Source: Clostridia bacterium (GTDB lineage Bacteria; Bacillota; Clostridia; Christensenellales; Borkfalkiaceae). From it: a DNA stretch of 49,919 bases. Shown here piece after piece: positions 24,275-33,439 of the stretch; the first letter of the stretch is position 1, and the number at the start of each line of letters is the position of its first letter. The stretch lies in assembly GCA_017471785.1 (NCBI GenBank), contig JAFURP010000045.1:1-49919 (forward strand). The letters run 5' to 3'. Below the pieces are notes generated by a model. The model was not told the origin of the DNA and did not search any database. It was given only the letters and a program-made list of their open reading frames with translations. Made by a program: the position numbers and the translations under genes.

Positions 24275-24858
24275 GCTTTGACCTCCTTTTTCGCCGTGCG
24301 TTTTTTGGGCTTTTGCTCTTTCTCGCCCACCACCTCGCAACGGATATTGTCGTTGGTGAACACGCATATCTCGGACGCGATCTTGAGCGCTTTTTTGGCG
24401 ATCGTTTCCGCGTCGAAATCCGTTTCCTGATACAGCGCGCGCGCCGCCGCCAAAGCGTAGTTTCCGCCGCTGCCGATAGCGCAAACGCCCTCGTCCGGCT
24501 CGATCACCTCGCCCGTGCCCGATAAAATGAGCAGGGTGTTCTCGTCCGCCGTGATCATCATAGCGTCCAGCTTACGCCCTATCTTGTCGCTTCTCCAAAG
24601 TTCGGCAAGCTCCACCGCCGAGCGCATCAAATTGCCCGAAAATTTATTGAGCATACCCTCGAAGCGTTCGGTGAGCGCAAACGCGTCCGTAACCGAGCCG
24701 GCAAAGCCCAAAATGACCTTGCCCCCGTAGATACGGCGCACCTTTACGGCGGTATTTTTGAATATTACCGATTCGCCCATCGTGACCTGTCCGTCGCCTG
24801 CGATCGCGGTCACGCCCTCTTTTTTGACCGCACAAATGGTCGTTCCTCTAAATTCCAT
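24271..24858 (-). CDS. hslV: HslV, proteolytic subunit of the HslVU protease
   Basis: 195 residues. The proteasome-like fold begins at [20 protein letters not shown], preceded by MEFRG, so maturation at Thr6 or Thr7 would expose the catalytic N-terminal threonine. A short N-terminal extension is also known in Bacillus CodW/HslV. The last 20 or so residues are a Lys/Glu-rich tail, longer than in most HslV. It forms a dodecamer capped by HslU. Overlaps hslU by four bases. Confidence 0.95.
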   Translation of the reverse strand: MEFRGTTICAVKKEGVTAIAGDGQVTMGESVIFKNTAVKVRRIYGGKVILGFAGSVTDAFALTERFEGMLNKFSGNLMRSAVELAELWRSDKIGRKLDAMMITADENTLLILSGTGEVIEPDEGVCAIGSGGNYALAAARALYQETDFDAETIAKKALKIASEICVFTNDNIRCEVVGEKEQKPKKRTAKKEVKA

Positions 24859-24870
24859 ACTTTTCTCCTT

Positions 24871-26172
24871 TTATCGGGATATCGTTGCAAGCGCGCGTGT
24901 AGCAAGCGCTTTATACCGCTCCTTTTTGTCCTTGATACGGGTATCGAGGGGAGCCAATATCCCGAAGTTTGCATTCATCGGCTGAAAATCCTTGGTTGGG
25001 GTGGAAATATGCGTTTCGAGCGCGCCGCACACCGTGCGGTTATCGAACGCGTGCTTTTCCCGCCCCAAGATCTCGTCGGCGATATGGATCGCCGCAAGCA
25101 GTCCGCTCGCCGCGCTCTCGACGTAGCCCTCTACGCCCGTGATCTGCCCCGCGAAATACAGCCTTCTATTATTCTTAACCGAAAAATCGCGATTCAAAAC
25201 GCTCGGGGCTTGAATATAGGTATTTCTATGCATCACGCCGTAACGCAAGAACTCCGCGTTTTTTAAGGCGGGTATCATAGAAAACACCCGTTTTTGCTCG
25301 GAAAACTTCAAATTCGTTTGAAATCCGACCAAATTATACGCCGTACCCGCTTCGTTTTCCTTACGAAGCTGTAACACCGCGTACGGACGGTTGCCGTTAC
25401 CGTCGACCAACCCCACGGGCTTGAGCGTACCGAAGCGCAAAGTGTCGCGCCCACGCGAAGCCATCACCTCGACGGGCATACAGCCCTCGAAAATATCTCC
25501 CTTTTCAAACTCGTGCAAATGCGCGCGCTCGGCGGCGAGCAACGCGTCCACGAACGCGTAATATTCCTCTTTGGTCATAGGGCAGTTGATATAATCCCCC
25601 GTACCCTTGCCGTACCTATCCCCCGTAAACGCGGCGTCTACGTCGATACTCTCCGCGGACACGATGGGCGCGGACGCGTCGTAAAAGTGCAAATTGCCGC
25701 CCGTTTTACTGCGAATATCCTCGCTTAAAGCGTCCGAAGTGAGCGGTCCCGTCGCGATGATCGCGTACCTGTCCCCCTCGCTATCCAATTCGGGAAGGCG
25801 TAACACCTCCTCCGAGCGTATCGTGAGGTTGGGACAATTTTTAAGTTTTTCGGTGATATACGCCGAAAACTGCTCCCTGTCAACGGCAAGCGCCGCGCCT
25901 GCCGGCACGCGCGTAGCGTCCGCCGCCTCTATCACCATCGAGCCAAGCCGCCGCATCTCCTCCTTCAAAAGTCCGCACGCGTTCGCGTAGATATCGTTGC
26001 TTTTGAGAGAGTTGGAGCACACGAGCTCGCCGAAGCTTTCGCTCTCGTGCGCCGGCGTGAATTTTTTCGGCTTCATATCGACGAGCGTGGTCGGGATACC
26101 GCGGCTCGCCAAATAATACGCCGCTTCGCTGCCCGCCAAGCCGCCGCCGACGACGAGTACCGTCTTACACAT
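24871..26172 (-). CDS. trmFO: TrmFO, folate-dependent tRNA (uracil-54-C5) methyltransferase
   Basis: 433 residues. FAD-binding VLVVGGGLAGSEAAYYLA at about 5-22, and the TrmFO/GidA-family sequences SLKSNDIYANACGLLKEE and GQITGVEGYVESAASG follow. It makes ribothymidine at position 54 of tRNA using methylenetetrahydrofolate and FADH2. Its first eight bases overlap the end of topA, giving translational coupling. The order topA-trmFO-hslV is the usual one in Firmicutes, except that a xerC/codV gene commonly found here is absent. Confidence 0.95.
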   Translation of the reverse strand: MCKTVLVVGGGLAGSEAAYYLASRGIPTTLVDMKPKKFTPAHESESFGELVCSNSLKSNDIYANACGLLKEEMRRLGSMVIEAADATRVPAGAALAVDREQFSAYITEKLKNCPNLTIRSEEVLRLPELDSEGDRYAIIATGPLTSDALSEDIRSKTGGNLHFYDASAPIVSAESIDVDAAFTGDRYGKGTGDYINCPMTKEEYYAFVDALLAAERAHLHEFEKGDIFEGCMPVEVMASRGRDTLRFGTLKPVGLVDGNGNRPYAVLQLRKENEAGTAYNLVGFQTNLKFSEQKRVFSMIPALKNAEFLRYGVMHRNTYIQAPSVLNRDFSVKNNRRLYFAGQITGVEGYVESAASGLLAAIHIADEILGREKHAFDNRTVCGALETHISTPTKDFQPMNANFGILAPLDTRIKDKKERYKALATRALATISR

Positions 26173-28525
26173 TATCGTCGAAATCCGCGGGGAAATAGCC
26201 GCCGTCGTCCAAATAGTTGGGTTCGTCCATCAAAGGCGGCGCTTCGAACGCGCTCACGAATTCGGGCGCGGTTTGTTTTTTAGCGCTCTTTTCCGACTTT
26301 TCCGCAGGCTTTTCCGTCTTGACGCGGTAGGAACAATCCTTGTTGTCGCACTTGATATTGCCGCGCGCCGTCTTGACGAGCGCGCCGCCGCAGGCGGGAC
26401 ATTTGTCGCCCGTGGGGATATCCCAGCTCATAAATTTACAATCGGGATAACCTACGCAGCTGTAATACACCTTGCCGCGCTTGGATTTCCGCACCGACAT
26501 CGCCGCGCCGCACTCGGGACATTTGCCCGCGAGCTTGGGCTCCTCGTCCGAGGGCATAGACAGGGTAGACTTGCAATCGGGATAGCTCGGGCACGCCAAA
26601 AACCGCCCGAATTTACCGCTCTTCACCACCATATTTTCGCCGCACTTGGGACAGCGCACGGAGGATATCTCCTCCTTGCTTTCGCTGACGATATTGCGAC
26701 ATTCGGGATAGTTGGAGCAAGCGAGATATTTACCGAATTTGCCCATTCTGCGGAGCATAAAATGACCGCACTTGCCGCATACCGTATCGGTGAGCTCGTC
26801 GCCGTACGAGGACGCCTTGCGGAGATTTTTCTCAAAGTCGGGATAGAAATCGCCTATGACCTCCCGCCAATTCACGCCGCCCTCCTCGATATCGTCCAGC
26901 TTGGTTTCCATACCCGCCGTAAACCCGATATCCATAACGTCTTGGAAGCATTTTACGAGCATATCCACCACGTCGTAGGCAATGGGCGTGGGCGTCATAT
27001 ATTTTCCGTCCTTTTTGACGTACTTTTGCATCAGTTTGGAAATGATGGTGGCGTACGTGGAGGGTCTACCGATCCCCTTTTCCTCCATCGCTTTGACGAT
27101 AGAAGCGTCGGTATAGCGCAAGGGCGGCTTGGTGAATTTTTGTTCCTTTTGCATAGATACGAGCGCGAGCTCGTCCCCCTCGCTCAGATCGGGCAACAGC
27201 TTCGCCGAGCTGATCCCCTCCTCGTCCTCTTTCTTGGAGATATCCTGATACACCGCCGTAAAGCCCGCGAATAACAGCACCTTGCCGCTCGCCTTGAAGA
27301 TATAACCGCCGTTATCGATCTCCATTTGCGCGCTGTTGTATTTCGCCTCCGCCATTTGCGAGGCGAGGAAACGCTCGTACACGAGCTTGTAAAGGGCGTG
27401 ATGCTTTTTATCGAGCAGCTTTTTCGCCTTTTCGGGGGTCATATTCAAGTCGATGGGTCTGATCGCCTCGTGCGCGTCCTGCGCGCCCTTTTTGGAGGCG
27501 TAATAGTTGGGCTTTTCGGGCGCGTAGTCCTCGCCGTACGTCTCGCGTATCTTATCGAGCGCCTTGGCTTGCGCCTCCTTGGATACGCGCACGGAGTCGG
27601 TACGCATATAGGTAATGAACGCGATATGGTCGCCATTCTCCGTTTCGATACCCTCGTACAAATGCTGGGCAAGGGACATCGTTTCGGGTGCGGTAAAACC
27701 GAGCTTGGTAGAGGCGTCCTGTTGCATAGAGCTGGTGGTGAAGGGAGCGGGCGCGTGCGATTTCGCGATCGTCTTTTTTACCTTGGAAACGACGAATTTG
27801 CCCTGCTCGAGCGCTGCAAGCACCTGCGCCGTTTCCTCCGCGGACGAGGGCTTGTATTTTTTCGTGCCTTTCTTTTCCAAAAGCGCCTTGAACGAGGCGT
27901 ATTTTTGCGGCAGGTCGCGAAGCTCCGCCGTCAAGTTCCAATATTCCTCGGGCTTGAACGCGGCGATCTCCCTTTCTCTTTCGACGATCAGCCTAAGCGC
28001 GACCGATTGCACGCGACCGCCCGAAAGGGTGCGTTTACCGTTGCCGTTCTTATCCTCGATCTTATGATTGAGCAGGGTGGAAAGCTTATAGCCCACGAGC
28101 CTATCCAAAACGCGGCGCGCCTGTTGCGCGTCCACGAGATTGTAGTTGATTTGACGGGGAGCCTCCAACGCCCGTTCGATGGCGCGCTGGGAAACCTCGT
28201 TGAATTCGATACGGTTCTTCCCCGTTTCCGAAAGCCCCAAAACCGTTTGTAAATGCCATGCGATCGCCTCCCCCTCTCTATCGGGGTCGGTCGCAAGATA
28301 AACGCGATCGGCTTTTTTCGTCGCGTCGGTGAGCCGACGGATCACGTCCTCTTTCCCCTCGGAATTGACGTATTTCGGCTCGAAATCGTTGCTTATATCC
28401 ACGCCGAGCGTATGCACGGGCAGATCGCGGATATGCCCCGCCGAAGCGTCTACGCGGTATTTTCCCTTGAGGTATTTGGAAATGGTTTTCGCCTTGGAGG
28501 GCGACTCTACGATAATTAAATCCAT
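26165..28525 (-). CDS. topA: DNA topoisomerase I
   Basis: 786 residues, type IA. The N-terminal Toprim domain has IVESPSKAKT and the acidic ATDPDREGEA. The catalytic tyrosine is in FITYMRTDSVRVS. The C-terminus carries four zinc-ribbon-like units of the form CxxC...CxxxxxC: CGKCGHFML, CPKCGENMV, CPECGAAMS and CPACGGALV. These are followed by an acidic tail DDGGYFPADFDDN. It relaxes negative supercoils in the nucleoid. It starts 33 bases after the dprA stop. Confidence 0.96.
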   Translation of the reverse strand: MDLIIVESPSKAKTISKYLKGKYRVDASAGHIRDLPVHTLGVDISNDFEPKYVNSEGKEDVIRRLTDATKKADRVYLATDPDREGEAIAWHLQTVLGLSETGKNRIEFNEVSQRAIERALEAPRQINYNLVDAQQARRVLDRLVGYKLSTLLNHKIEDKNGNGKRTLSGGRVQSVALRLIVEREREIAAFKPEEYWNLTAELRDLPQKYASFKALLEKKGTKKYKPSSAEETAQVLAALEQGKFVVSKVKKTIAKSHAPAPFTTSSMQQDASTKLGFTAPETMSLAQHLYEGIETENGDHIAFITYMRTDSVRVSKEAQAKALDKIRETYGEDYAPEKPNYYASKKGAQDAHEAIRPIDLNMTPEKAKKLLDKKHHALYKLVYERFLASQMAEAKYNSAQMEIDNGGYIFKASGKVLLFAGFTAVYQDISKKEDEEGISSAKLLPDLSEGDELALVSMQKEQKFTKPPLRYTDASIVKAMEEKGIGRPSTYATIISKLMQKYVKKDGKYMTPTPIAYDVVDMLVKCFQDVMDIGFTAGMETKLDDIEEGGVNWREVIGDFYPDFEKNLRKASSYGDELTDTVCGKCGHFMLRRMGKFGKYLACSNYPECRNIVSESKEEISSVRCPKCGENMVVKSGKFGRFLACPSYPDCKSTLSMPSDEEPKLAGKCPECGAAMSVRKSKRGKVYYSCVGYPDCKFMSWDIPTGDKCPACGGALVKTARGNIKCDNKDCSYRVKTEKPAEKSEKSAKKQTAPEFVSAFEAPPLMDEPNYLDDGGYFPADFDDNV

Positions 28526-28558
28526 GCTAACTTCCTTTACGAAAAATTTTTAACTTAT

Positions 28559-29425
28559 TTATACGGGCGCGTAACGGTTGCCGCCGATAGAGGCGATCAA
28601 CCCTTTCACTTCGAGCGAGGCGCAGACCGCCCTCGCCTTATACGTGGGCACGCCCGATCTTTCCGCAAGCGCGGCGATATGTCCCTCGGACAGCTCGCGC
28701 ACCGCCTGCAACAGCTTTTCCTCGTCCGCCGACAATTCCACCGCGGCGGCTTTTTCCCTTTTCTCTATCCCGAACGCACGGAAAATATCCTCGGCGCACT
28801 CGGCGAGGCACGCGCCCTCTTTGATGAGCCGATTACAGCCCACGCCCGTAGGCGCGTTTGGTGCGTAGGGCAGGGCGAACACGGGAATACCGATCCGCCT
28901 TGCGTATTTCGCCGTGATCAACGCGCCGCTCGTTTCGCCGGCGCTCACCACGAGCGCGCCGACCGAAAGCCGCGCGAGCAGCTTGTTGCGAAACTCGTAA
29001 GAAAAATTCCGAACGGGGATGTCGTAGGGGTGTGGGGATAAGACCAAGCCCCGTTTCGCCACCTGCGTCAAAAGGGGCAATTGCGCCTGCGGCAACGCGG
29101 AAAATCCACCCGCCAAAACGCAAATAATTTTGCCCGTACCCTGCAACGCGCCCTCGATCGCCGCGCCGTCGCCGCCGTCCGCCGTACCCGTAACGAGGGT
29201 GAACTCGGCGGATAATTCGCGCGCGAGCTGCACCGTCAGCTTAAGGGTATTCGCCGCCGTCCGCCGGGAGCCGACCACCGTGAATTTGCGCGTTTGCAAC
29301 AATTCCGTATCCCCCACGCCGTACAGCTTTTCGGGCGCGCCCGAAAGCCGCTTCCATTCGCTCGGATACTGCGCGGAGTCCTTGGTTATTTCTATGATAT
29401 GCTTTTCGTCGAAAATACTATACAA
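28559..29425 (-). CDS. dprA: DprA/Smf DNA-processing protein
   Basis: 288 residues. The Rossmann-like core has YPSEW, FTVVGSRRTA, the SGAD-equivalent TGTADGGDGAAIEGAL, and a C-terminal winged-helix unit (about 225-288). The start is TTG at 29425: no in-frame ATG gives a full domain, and GAGGT lies 8 bases before it. It loads RecA on incoming single-stranded DNA during transformation. The glycine-rich motif is somewhat divergent from SGxARGID. It lies 11 bases after the ComM-like gene. Confidence 0.9.
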   Translation of the reverse strand: MYSIFDEKHIIEITKDSAQYPSEWKRLSGAPEKLYGVGDTELLQTRKFTVVGSRRTAANTLKLTVQLARELSAEFTLVTGTADGGDGAAIEGALQGTGKIICVLAGGFSALPQAQLPLLTQVAKRGLVLSPHPYDIPVRNFSYEFRNKLLARLSVGALVVSAGETSGALITAKYARRIGIPVFALPYAPNAPTGVGCNRLIKEGACLAECAEDIFRAFGIEKREKAAAVELSADEEKLLQAVRELSEGHIAALAERSGVPTYKARAVCASLEVKGLIASIGGNRYAPV

Positions 29426-29436
29426 CGCCGTCTACC

Positions 29437-30969
29437 TCAATCCCCGTCGCCGTCCGATTCGTAGGCGCGATAGGAGATAGCCTCGTAGAGATGCTCGGGC
29501 AAAATGTTTTCGGAAAGCTCGAGATCGGCGATCGTCCGCGCGACCTTGATAATACGCGAGCGAGCACGCGCCGAAAGATGTAAATTTTCAAACGCCTCGC
29601 GAAGCAGCGCCTCCCCCTCCGCGTCCAAGCGACAACATTCGCGGCGCTCCTTTTCTCCCATCTCGGCGTTCGTCGAGATACCGCTTTCCGCAAACCGCTC
29701 TCTTTGTATCCTTCTCGCGCCGTCCGCGCGCGCTTTTACCTGCGCGCTCGTTTCCTCCTCCTTTTCGGATACGAGATCGTCGTAATCCACGCCGTCCACC
29801 TCTACTTGAATGTCTATCCTATCCAACAAAGGTCCCGAAACGCGGGCGCGATACCGCCGAATATCGTTGGGCGTGCAGGTACAACGGCGCTTACTGCTGC
29901 CGTAATTGCCGCACGGACAGGGGTTCATACTCGCGCACAGCATAAAGGAAGCGGGATAAGTGACCGTGCCGCCTGCGCGGGATACGGTGATCACGCCGTC
30001 CTCCAAGGGCTGTCTGAGCGCTTCGAGCGACGAGCGTTTATACTCGGGCAATTCGTCCAAGAACAGCACGCCGCCGTGGGCAAGACTGATCTCCCCGGGG
30101 TGCACCCCTTTACTGCCGCCGCCGCAAAGGGAAACGGTCGTAGCCGTGTGATGAGGGCTTCTGAACGGACGGGTAGACAAAATACCCGTTTCCCCCAAAA
30201 CGCCCGCCACCGAATGTATCTTGGTAATTTCGAGCGCCTCCTCGAAGGTCATATCGGGAAGCACGGAGGGAATGGAGCGCGCAAGCATCGTCTTACCGCT
30301 ACCCGGGGGACCGACGAACAGGATATTGTGTCCGCCTGCGACCGCCACCTCCAGCGCGCGCTTGGCGATGGATTGCCCCTTGACGAAAGCGAGATCGTAC
30401 GGCTGTTTTTCCAAAGCCGCGCCGCCGTCGAACGCCGATTCGGGCACGGGCGTAAGCCTTTGCAAGCCCGAAAGATGGTCCACTACCTCTTTGAGCGTTT
30501 TCGCCGCGTACACCTCCACGCCGCGAACGAAGCCCGCTTCCTTGCGGTTTTCGTAGGGTACGATAAACCGCGTAAAGCCCTTATCGCGCGCGGATATGAC
30601 GGTGGGAAGCACGCCCTTGACGGGGCGGAGGTCGCCGTTTAAGGCAAGCTCACCCAAAAACACCACGCCGTCCGTGTCGGCAACGAGCGCGCCGCTTGCC
30701 GACAGCAAGCTTACGGCGACGGGCAGATCGAACGCCGAGCCCTCCTTTTTGACGGAGGCGGGCGCGAGATTGACCGTGATCTTATGCGAGGGAAAGGGCA
30801 GCGCGGAATTTTTTACGGCGCTCCTCACCCGTTCCTTAGATTCCTTGACCGCCGTATCGGGCAAACCCACGATATCGTAGGAGGGAAGTCCCTTGGATAT
30901 ATCCGCTTCGACCGTTACGGGCACCCCCTCCAAGCCGATCAGCGTGTAACTTCGTACCTTTGCAATCAT
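29437..30969 (-). CDS. comM: ComM/YifB-family magnesium-chelatase-like AAA+ ATPase
   Basis: 510 residues from MIAKVRS, preceded by GAGGT. An N-terminal Lon-like domain (about 1-170) with TVNLAPASVKKEGSAFDLP is followed by Walker A GPPGSGKTML near 215 and a Walker B region GGVLFLDELPEY. A cysteine group MNPCPCGNYG...RRCTC suggests metal binding, and a C-terminal Mg-chelatase domain follows. ComM-type helicases promote branch migration in natural transformation. Paired with dprA, it suggests retained competence machinery, but no DNA-uptake genes are in view. Confidence 0.92.
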   Translation of the reverse strand: MIAKVRSYTLIGLEGVPVTVEADISKGLPSYDIVGLPDTAVKESKERVRSAVKNSALPFPSHKITVNLAPASVKKEGSAFDLPVAVSLLSASGALVADTDGVVFLGELALNGDLRPVKGVLPTVISARDKGFTRFIVPYENRKEAGFVRGVEVYAAKTLKEVVDHLSGLQRLTPVPESAFDGGAALEKQPYDLAFVKGQSIAKRALEVAVAGGHNILFVGPPGSGKTMLARSIPSVLPDMTFEEALEITKIHSVAGVLGETGILSTRPFRSPHHTATTVSLCGGGSKGVHPGEISLAHGGVLFLDELPEYKRSSLEALRQPLEDGVITVSRAGGTVTYPASFMLCASMNPCPCGNYGSSKRRCTCTPNDIRRYRARVSGPLLDRIDIQVEVDGVDYDDLVSEKEEETSAQVKARADGARRIQRERFAESGISTNAEMGEKERRECCRLDAEGEALLREAFENLHLSARARSRIIKVARTIADLELSENILPEHLYEAISYRAYESDGDGD

Positions 30970-31006
30970 TCGTAATACCTCGCCGTTTGCGCTAAATTGC
31001 TTCCTT

Positions 31007-31035
31007 ATTATATAGCCTTTCTTTTCTATTGTAAA
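31007..31035 (-). promoter_or_regulatory. promoter of the comM-dprA-topA group
   Basis: TTTACA (complement 31030-31035), 17-bp spacer, TATAAT (complement 31007-31012), 38 bases before the comM start. Confidence 0.8.
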
Positions 31036-31150
31036 CCAAACGCGCAAAAAAGTAAACAAATTTACGGGTGTTTTTTTGCAATTGCGGAATTTTTATAAAA
31101 ATTTATCCCCCGCCAAAAGCATTCCCCCGTATTTTATATGAGATTACCAC

Positions 31151-31340
31151 ATTGGTAAAACGGCGTAGATACGAGCAGTTCAAGGCGGAGCGAGGGCGCG
31201 TACCGTTCGTACGTAACCGAGCGACAACGCCGAATTGGTAAAACGGCGTAGATACGAGCAGTTCAAGGCGGAGCGAGGGCGCGTACCGTTCGTACGTAAC
31301 CGAGCGACAACGCCGAAATGCGAAGTATATACGCCGTTTT
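31151..31340. repeat. dispersed palindromic element with perfect 83-bp tandem duplication
   Basis: The unit beginning ATTGGTAAAACGGCGTAG occurs at 31151-31233 and again, identical, at 31234-31316, followed by the element's right end GCGAAGTATATACGCCGTTTT. The termini AAAACGGCGTA and TACGCCGTTTT are inverted repeats. Inside, GGCG/CGCC and CGTAC/GTACG form further stems. Related copies are at 8718 and 41737. It lies between the rplS terminator and the comM promoter. From 30970 to 31406 there is no gene; this element, the promoter and the rplS terminator are all that is seen. Confidence 0.9.
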
Positions 31341-31343
31341 TCA

Positions 31344-31381
31344 CAAAAAAACAAGCTCGCCTTTGACTTTAAGCGAACTTG
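31344..31381 (-). terminator. rplS terminator
   Basis: On the minus strand CAAGTTCGC pairs with GCGAGCTTG (one wobble) around a 12-nt loop, followed by a T-rich run of eight. Confidence 0.75.
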
Positions 31382-31406
31382 CCCTTTCGGATTTTTTCCG
31401 ATACGA

Positions 31407-31751
31407 TTAAATTTTTTCTTTGACTTTGGCAGCCTTGCCCGTCAATTTACGCAAATAATACAGCTTTGCTCTTCTTACCTTACCCCGTCTTACGACCGTG
31501 ATGGACGCGATCTTCGGGGAATGGAGAGGATAGGTTTTTTCCACGCCTACGCCGTACGAAATGTGGCGAACGGTGAAGGTTTCGGACACGCCGCCGTTTT
31601 TCTTTGCGATAACAACGCCCTCGAAGTTTTGGACTCTTTCCTTGCCGCCTTCAATGATCTTATAGCCGACTTTAATCGTGTCGCCTACGTTGAAGGACGG
31701 AACTTCTTTTTTCATGGTTTCCGCGTTGATAGCTTCGATCAATCCTTTCAT
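31407..31751 (-). CDS. rplS: 50S ribosomal protein L19
   Basis: 114 residues. The family core is present: [16 protein letters not shown] at about 18-33, [33 protein letters not shown], and the basic tail [21 protein letters not shown]. It lies at the subunit interface of the ribosome. GGAGG precedes the start by about 10 bases. It is a single-gene unit with its own promoter, structured leader and terminator. Confidence 0.97.
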   Translation of the reverse strand: MKGLIEAINAETMKKEVPSFNVGDTIKVGYKIIEGGKERVQNFEGVVIAKKNGGVSETFTVRHISYGVGVEKTYPLHSPKIASITVVRRGKVRRAKLYYLRKLTGKAAKVKEKI

Positions 31752-31781
31752 TTTCTGACTTTACCTCCGTTATTTACGAAA

Positions 31782-31834
31782 CGTTCATAACCCGCTGCGT
31801 AGCTCCTCGCTACGCCCAAAAAGGCAGCGGAACG
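31782..31834 (-). promoter_or_regulatory. structured leader of rplS mRNA
   Basis: On the transcript CGTT...AACG and CCGCTG...CAGCGG enclose a perfect hairpin GCGTAGC/GCTACGC with loop GAGGA. This lies between the promoter and the ribosome-binding site of rplS. L19 leader RNAs acting as autoregulators are known in Firmicutes. That this is one is likely by position but was not matched to a consensus. Confidence 0.55.
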
Positions 31835-31850
31835 CTCGAAGTCGGTATCT

Positions 31851-31879
31851 ATTATATACGATTTTTCTCCCTTTTGCAA
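31851..31879 (-). promoter_or_regulatory. rplS promoter
   Basis: TTGCAA (31874-31879), 17-bp spacer, TATAAT (complement 31851-31856). Confidence 0.85.
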
Positions 31880-31952
31880 GCGTTTTTACATCATATTTTC
31901 ATTATTTTTATTTTTATTTTATTTTTTTCCGTCCTCTCCCACCCTTTTTCTC

Positions 31953-31981
31953 TTGACTGTCACGCGCGTATCACTTATAAT
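31953..31981 (+). promoter_or_regulatory. promoter of the Na+ decarboxylase beta gene
   Basis: TTGACT (31953-31958), 17-bp spacer, TATAAT (31976-31981). GGAGG lies 7 bases before the ATG at 32023. Confidence 0.85.
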
Positions 31982-32022
31982 TGTTTTATTAAGTATTTTT
32001 ATCCACTTTACGGAGGTTTTTT

Positions 32023-33141
32023 ATGGACTTTTTATTAAAGGGGTTCCAAGCCATCGGCGACAACCCTAAAATGATCGCTATGTGGATCATCGGTGGTCTT
32101 TTGATCTACCTTGCGATCAAAAAGGATATGGAGCCGGCGCTCCTTTTGCCCATGGGCTTCGGCGCAATTCTCGTGAATTTGCCCCTCTCGCCCGTGGTTG
32201 ACGAGCACGGTATCATCGCTTCCCTGTTCCAAGTAGGTATCGCCGCTTCCGAAGCAATGCCCTTGCTTTTGTTTATCGGTATCGGTTGTATGATCGACTT
32301 CGGACCCTTACTTACCAATCCCAAGCTCTTTATTTTGGGCGGCGCGGCGCAATTGGGTATCTTCATTACCATCATCTTGGCGGCAATGATCGGCTTCCCC
32401 CTCAACGACGCGGCTTCCATCGGTATTATCGGTGCGGCGGACGGTCCTACGGCTATTTTGGTCGCGCAAAAGGTAATGTCCAACTATCTCGGTCCCATCA
32501 TGGTCGTAGCTTACTCGTATATGGCGCTCGTACCTATCGTACAGCCCGCGGTCGTTAAGCTTTGCACGACGAAAAAGGAACGCCTTATCAAGATGAAATA
32601 CAGCGCCAAGCAAATTCCCAAGCTGATGCGTATTTTGTTCCCGATCATCGTTACCATTTGCTCGGGCTTGATCGCGCCCGACTCCCTCTCGCTCGTCGGT
32701 ATGCTGATGTTCGGTAACCTGATCCGCGAGTGCGGCGTACTCAAATCCCTTTCGGAAACGGCGCAAACGACCTTCTCGAATATCATCACACTGCTCCTCG
32801 GCATCACGATCGCTTTCCAAATGCAAGCGGATCAATTCCTGCAATTGGAAACGCTGATCATTATGGTACTCGGCTTGTTCGCGTTCGTATTCGATACGGT
32901 GGGCGGCGTTATGTGCGCGAAGCTTATGAACCTTTTCAGTAAGGAAAAGATCAATCCTATGCTCGGCGCGGCAGGTATTTCCGCATTCCCTATGGCAGCG
33001 CGCGTCGTGGAAAAGATGAGTATTAAGGAAGACCCGTCCAACCACTTGCTTATGCACGCGGTCGGCGCAAACGTATCCGGTCAGATCGCCTCCGCTATCG
33101 TCGGCGGCTTGATCATCGGTATCCTGTTCCCCGGTTTATAA
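32023..33141 (+). CDS. Na+-translocating decarboxylase beta subunit (OadB/GcdB/MmdB family)
   Basis: 372 residues with about nine to eleven hydrophobic segments. Family landmarks include LLLPMGFGAILVNLPL near residue 40, IGCMIDFGPLL, and the conserved IGAADGPTAILVA containing the Asp involved in Na+ and proton movement. The C-terminal NHLLMHAVGANVSGQIASA is also typical. The beta subunit performs the Na+ export driven by decarboxylation of a carboxybiotin. No carboxyltransferase alpha subunit or biotin carrier is in the window, so the substrate (oxaloacetate, methylmalonyl-CoA or glutaconyl-CoA) is open. Confidence 0.93.
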   Translation: MDFLLKGFQAIGDNPKMIAMWIIGGLLIYLAIKKDMEPALLLPMGFGAILVNLPLSPVVDEHGIIASLFQVGIAASEAMPLLLFIGIGCMIDFGPLLTNPKLFILGGAAQLGIFITIILAAMIGFPLNDAASIGIIGAADGPTAILVAQKVMSNYLGPIMVVAYSYMALVPIVQPAVVKLCTTKKERLIKMKYSAKQIPKLMRILFPIIVTICSGLIAPDSLSLVGMLMFGNLIRECGVLKSLSETAQTTFSNIITLLLGITIAFQMQADQFLQLETLIIMVLGLFAFVFDTVGGVMCAKLMNLFSKEKINPMLGAAGISAFPMAARVVEKMSIKEDPSNHLLMHAVGANVSGQIASAIVGGLIIGILFPGL

Positions 33142-33154
33142 GGAGGTATAGACT

Positions 33155-33379
33155 ATGTTGCATTTGTTATTGGCTTTTGAAAATTTGAACCCTATGAACT
33201 GGGAGGTCATCAAGCCTGCGCTCAACTTCCTGTGGCAAGGACTTTTGGCGATCTTCGTGGTTATCGGCTTGATCATTCTCGCCGTGAAGCTCACCGCCTT
33301 TTGTATCAACAAAGCGACGGAAGCGAAAAAGCGTCGCGAGGAAGCGCAAAACGCGGAAACGCCCGAAAGCGATTCGTAA
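33155..33379 (+). CDS. small single-span protein, gamma-subunit-like partner of the decarboxylase
   Basis: 74 residues: a short N-terminal stretch, one strong membrane span (LWQGLLAIFVVIGLIILAVK, about 28-47), then a charged, Lys/Glu-rich tail. This is the shape of OadG-type gamma subunits, which hold the decarboxylase complex at the membrane. AAGGAGG lies just upstream, 13 bases after the beta-subunit gene, and a terminator follows. Family assignment rests on shape and position. Confidence 0.7.
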   Translation: MLHLLLAFENLNPMNWEVIKPALNFLWQGLLAIFVVIGLIILAVKLTAFCINKATEAKKRREEAQNAETPESDS

Positions 33380-33389
33380 AACGCATCTT

Positions 33390-33429
33390 AAAGACGGTCC
33401 GTGCATATCTTATACGGACCGTCTTTTTT
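33390..33429 (+). terminator. terminator of the decarboxylase pair
   Basis: AAAGACGGTCCGT pairs perfectly with ACGGACCGTCTTT, followed by a T run. The next gene starts 10 bases later, so it may need its own start of transcription or read-through. Confidence 0.9.
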
Positions 33430-33439
33430 TGAGGTTCTT

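Noticed and set aside
24275..24484. N-terminal extension of hslU
   Set aside because: Lies within hslV in another frame; the ATGA overlap and AAGGAGGT site fix the start at 24274.
31151..31340. CRISPR array
   Set aside because: Only two direct units, contiguous and without spacers, matching a dispersed palindromic element found elsewhere in the window.
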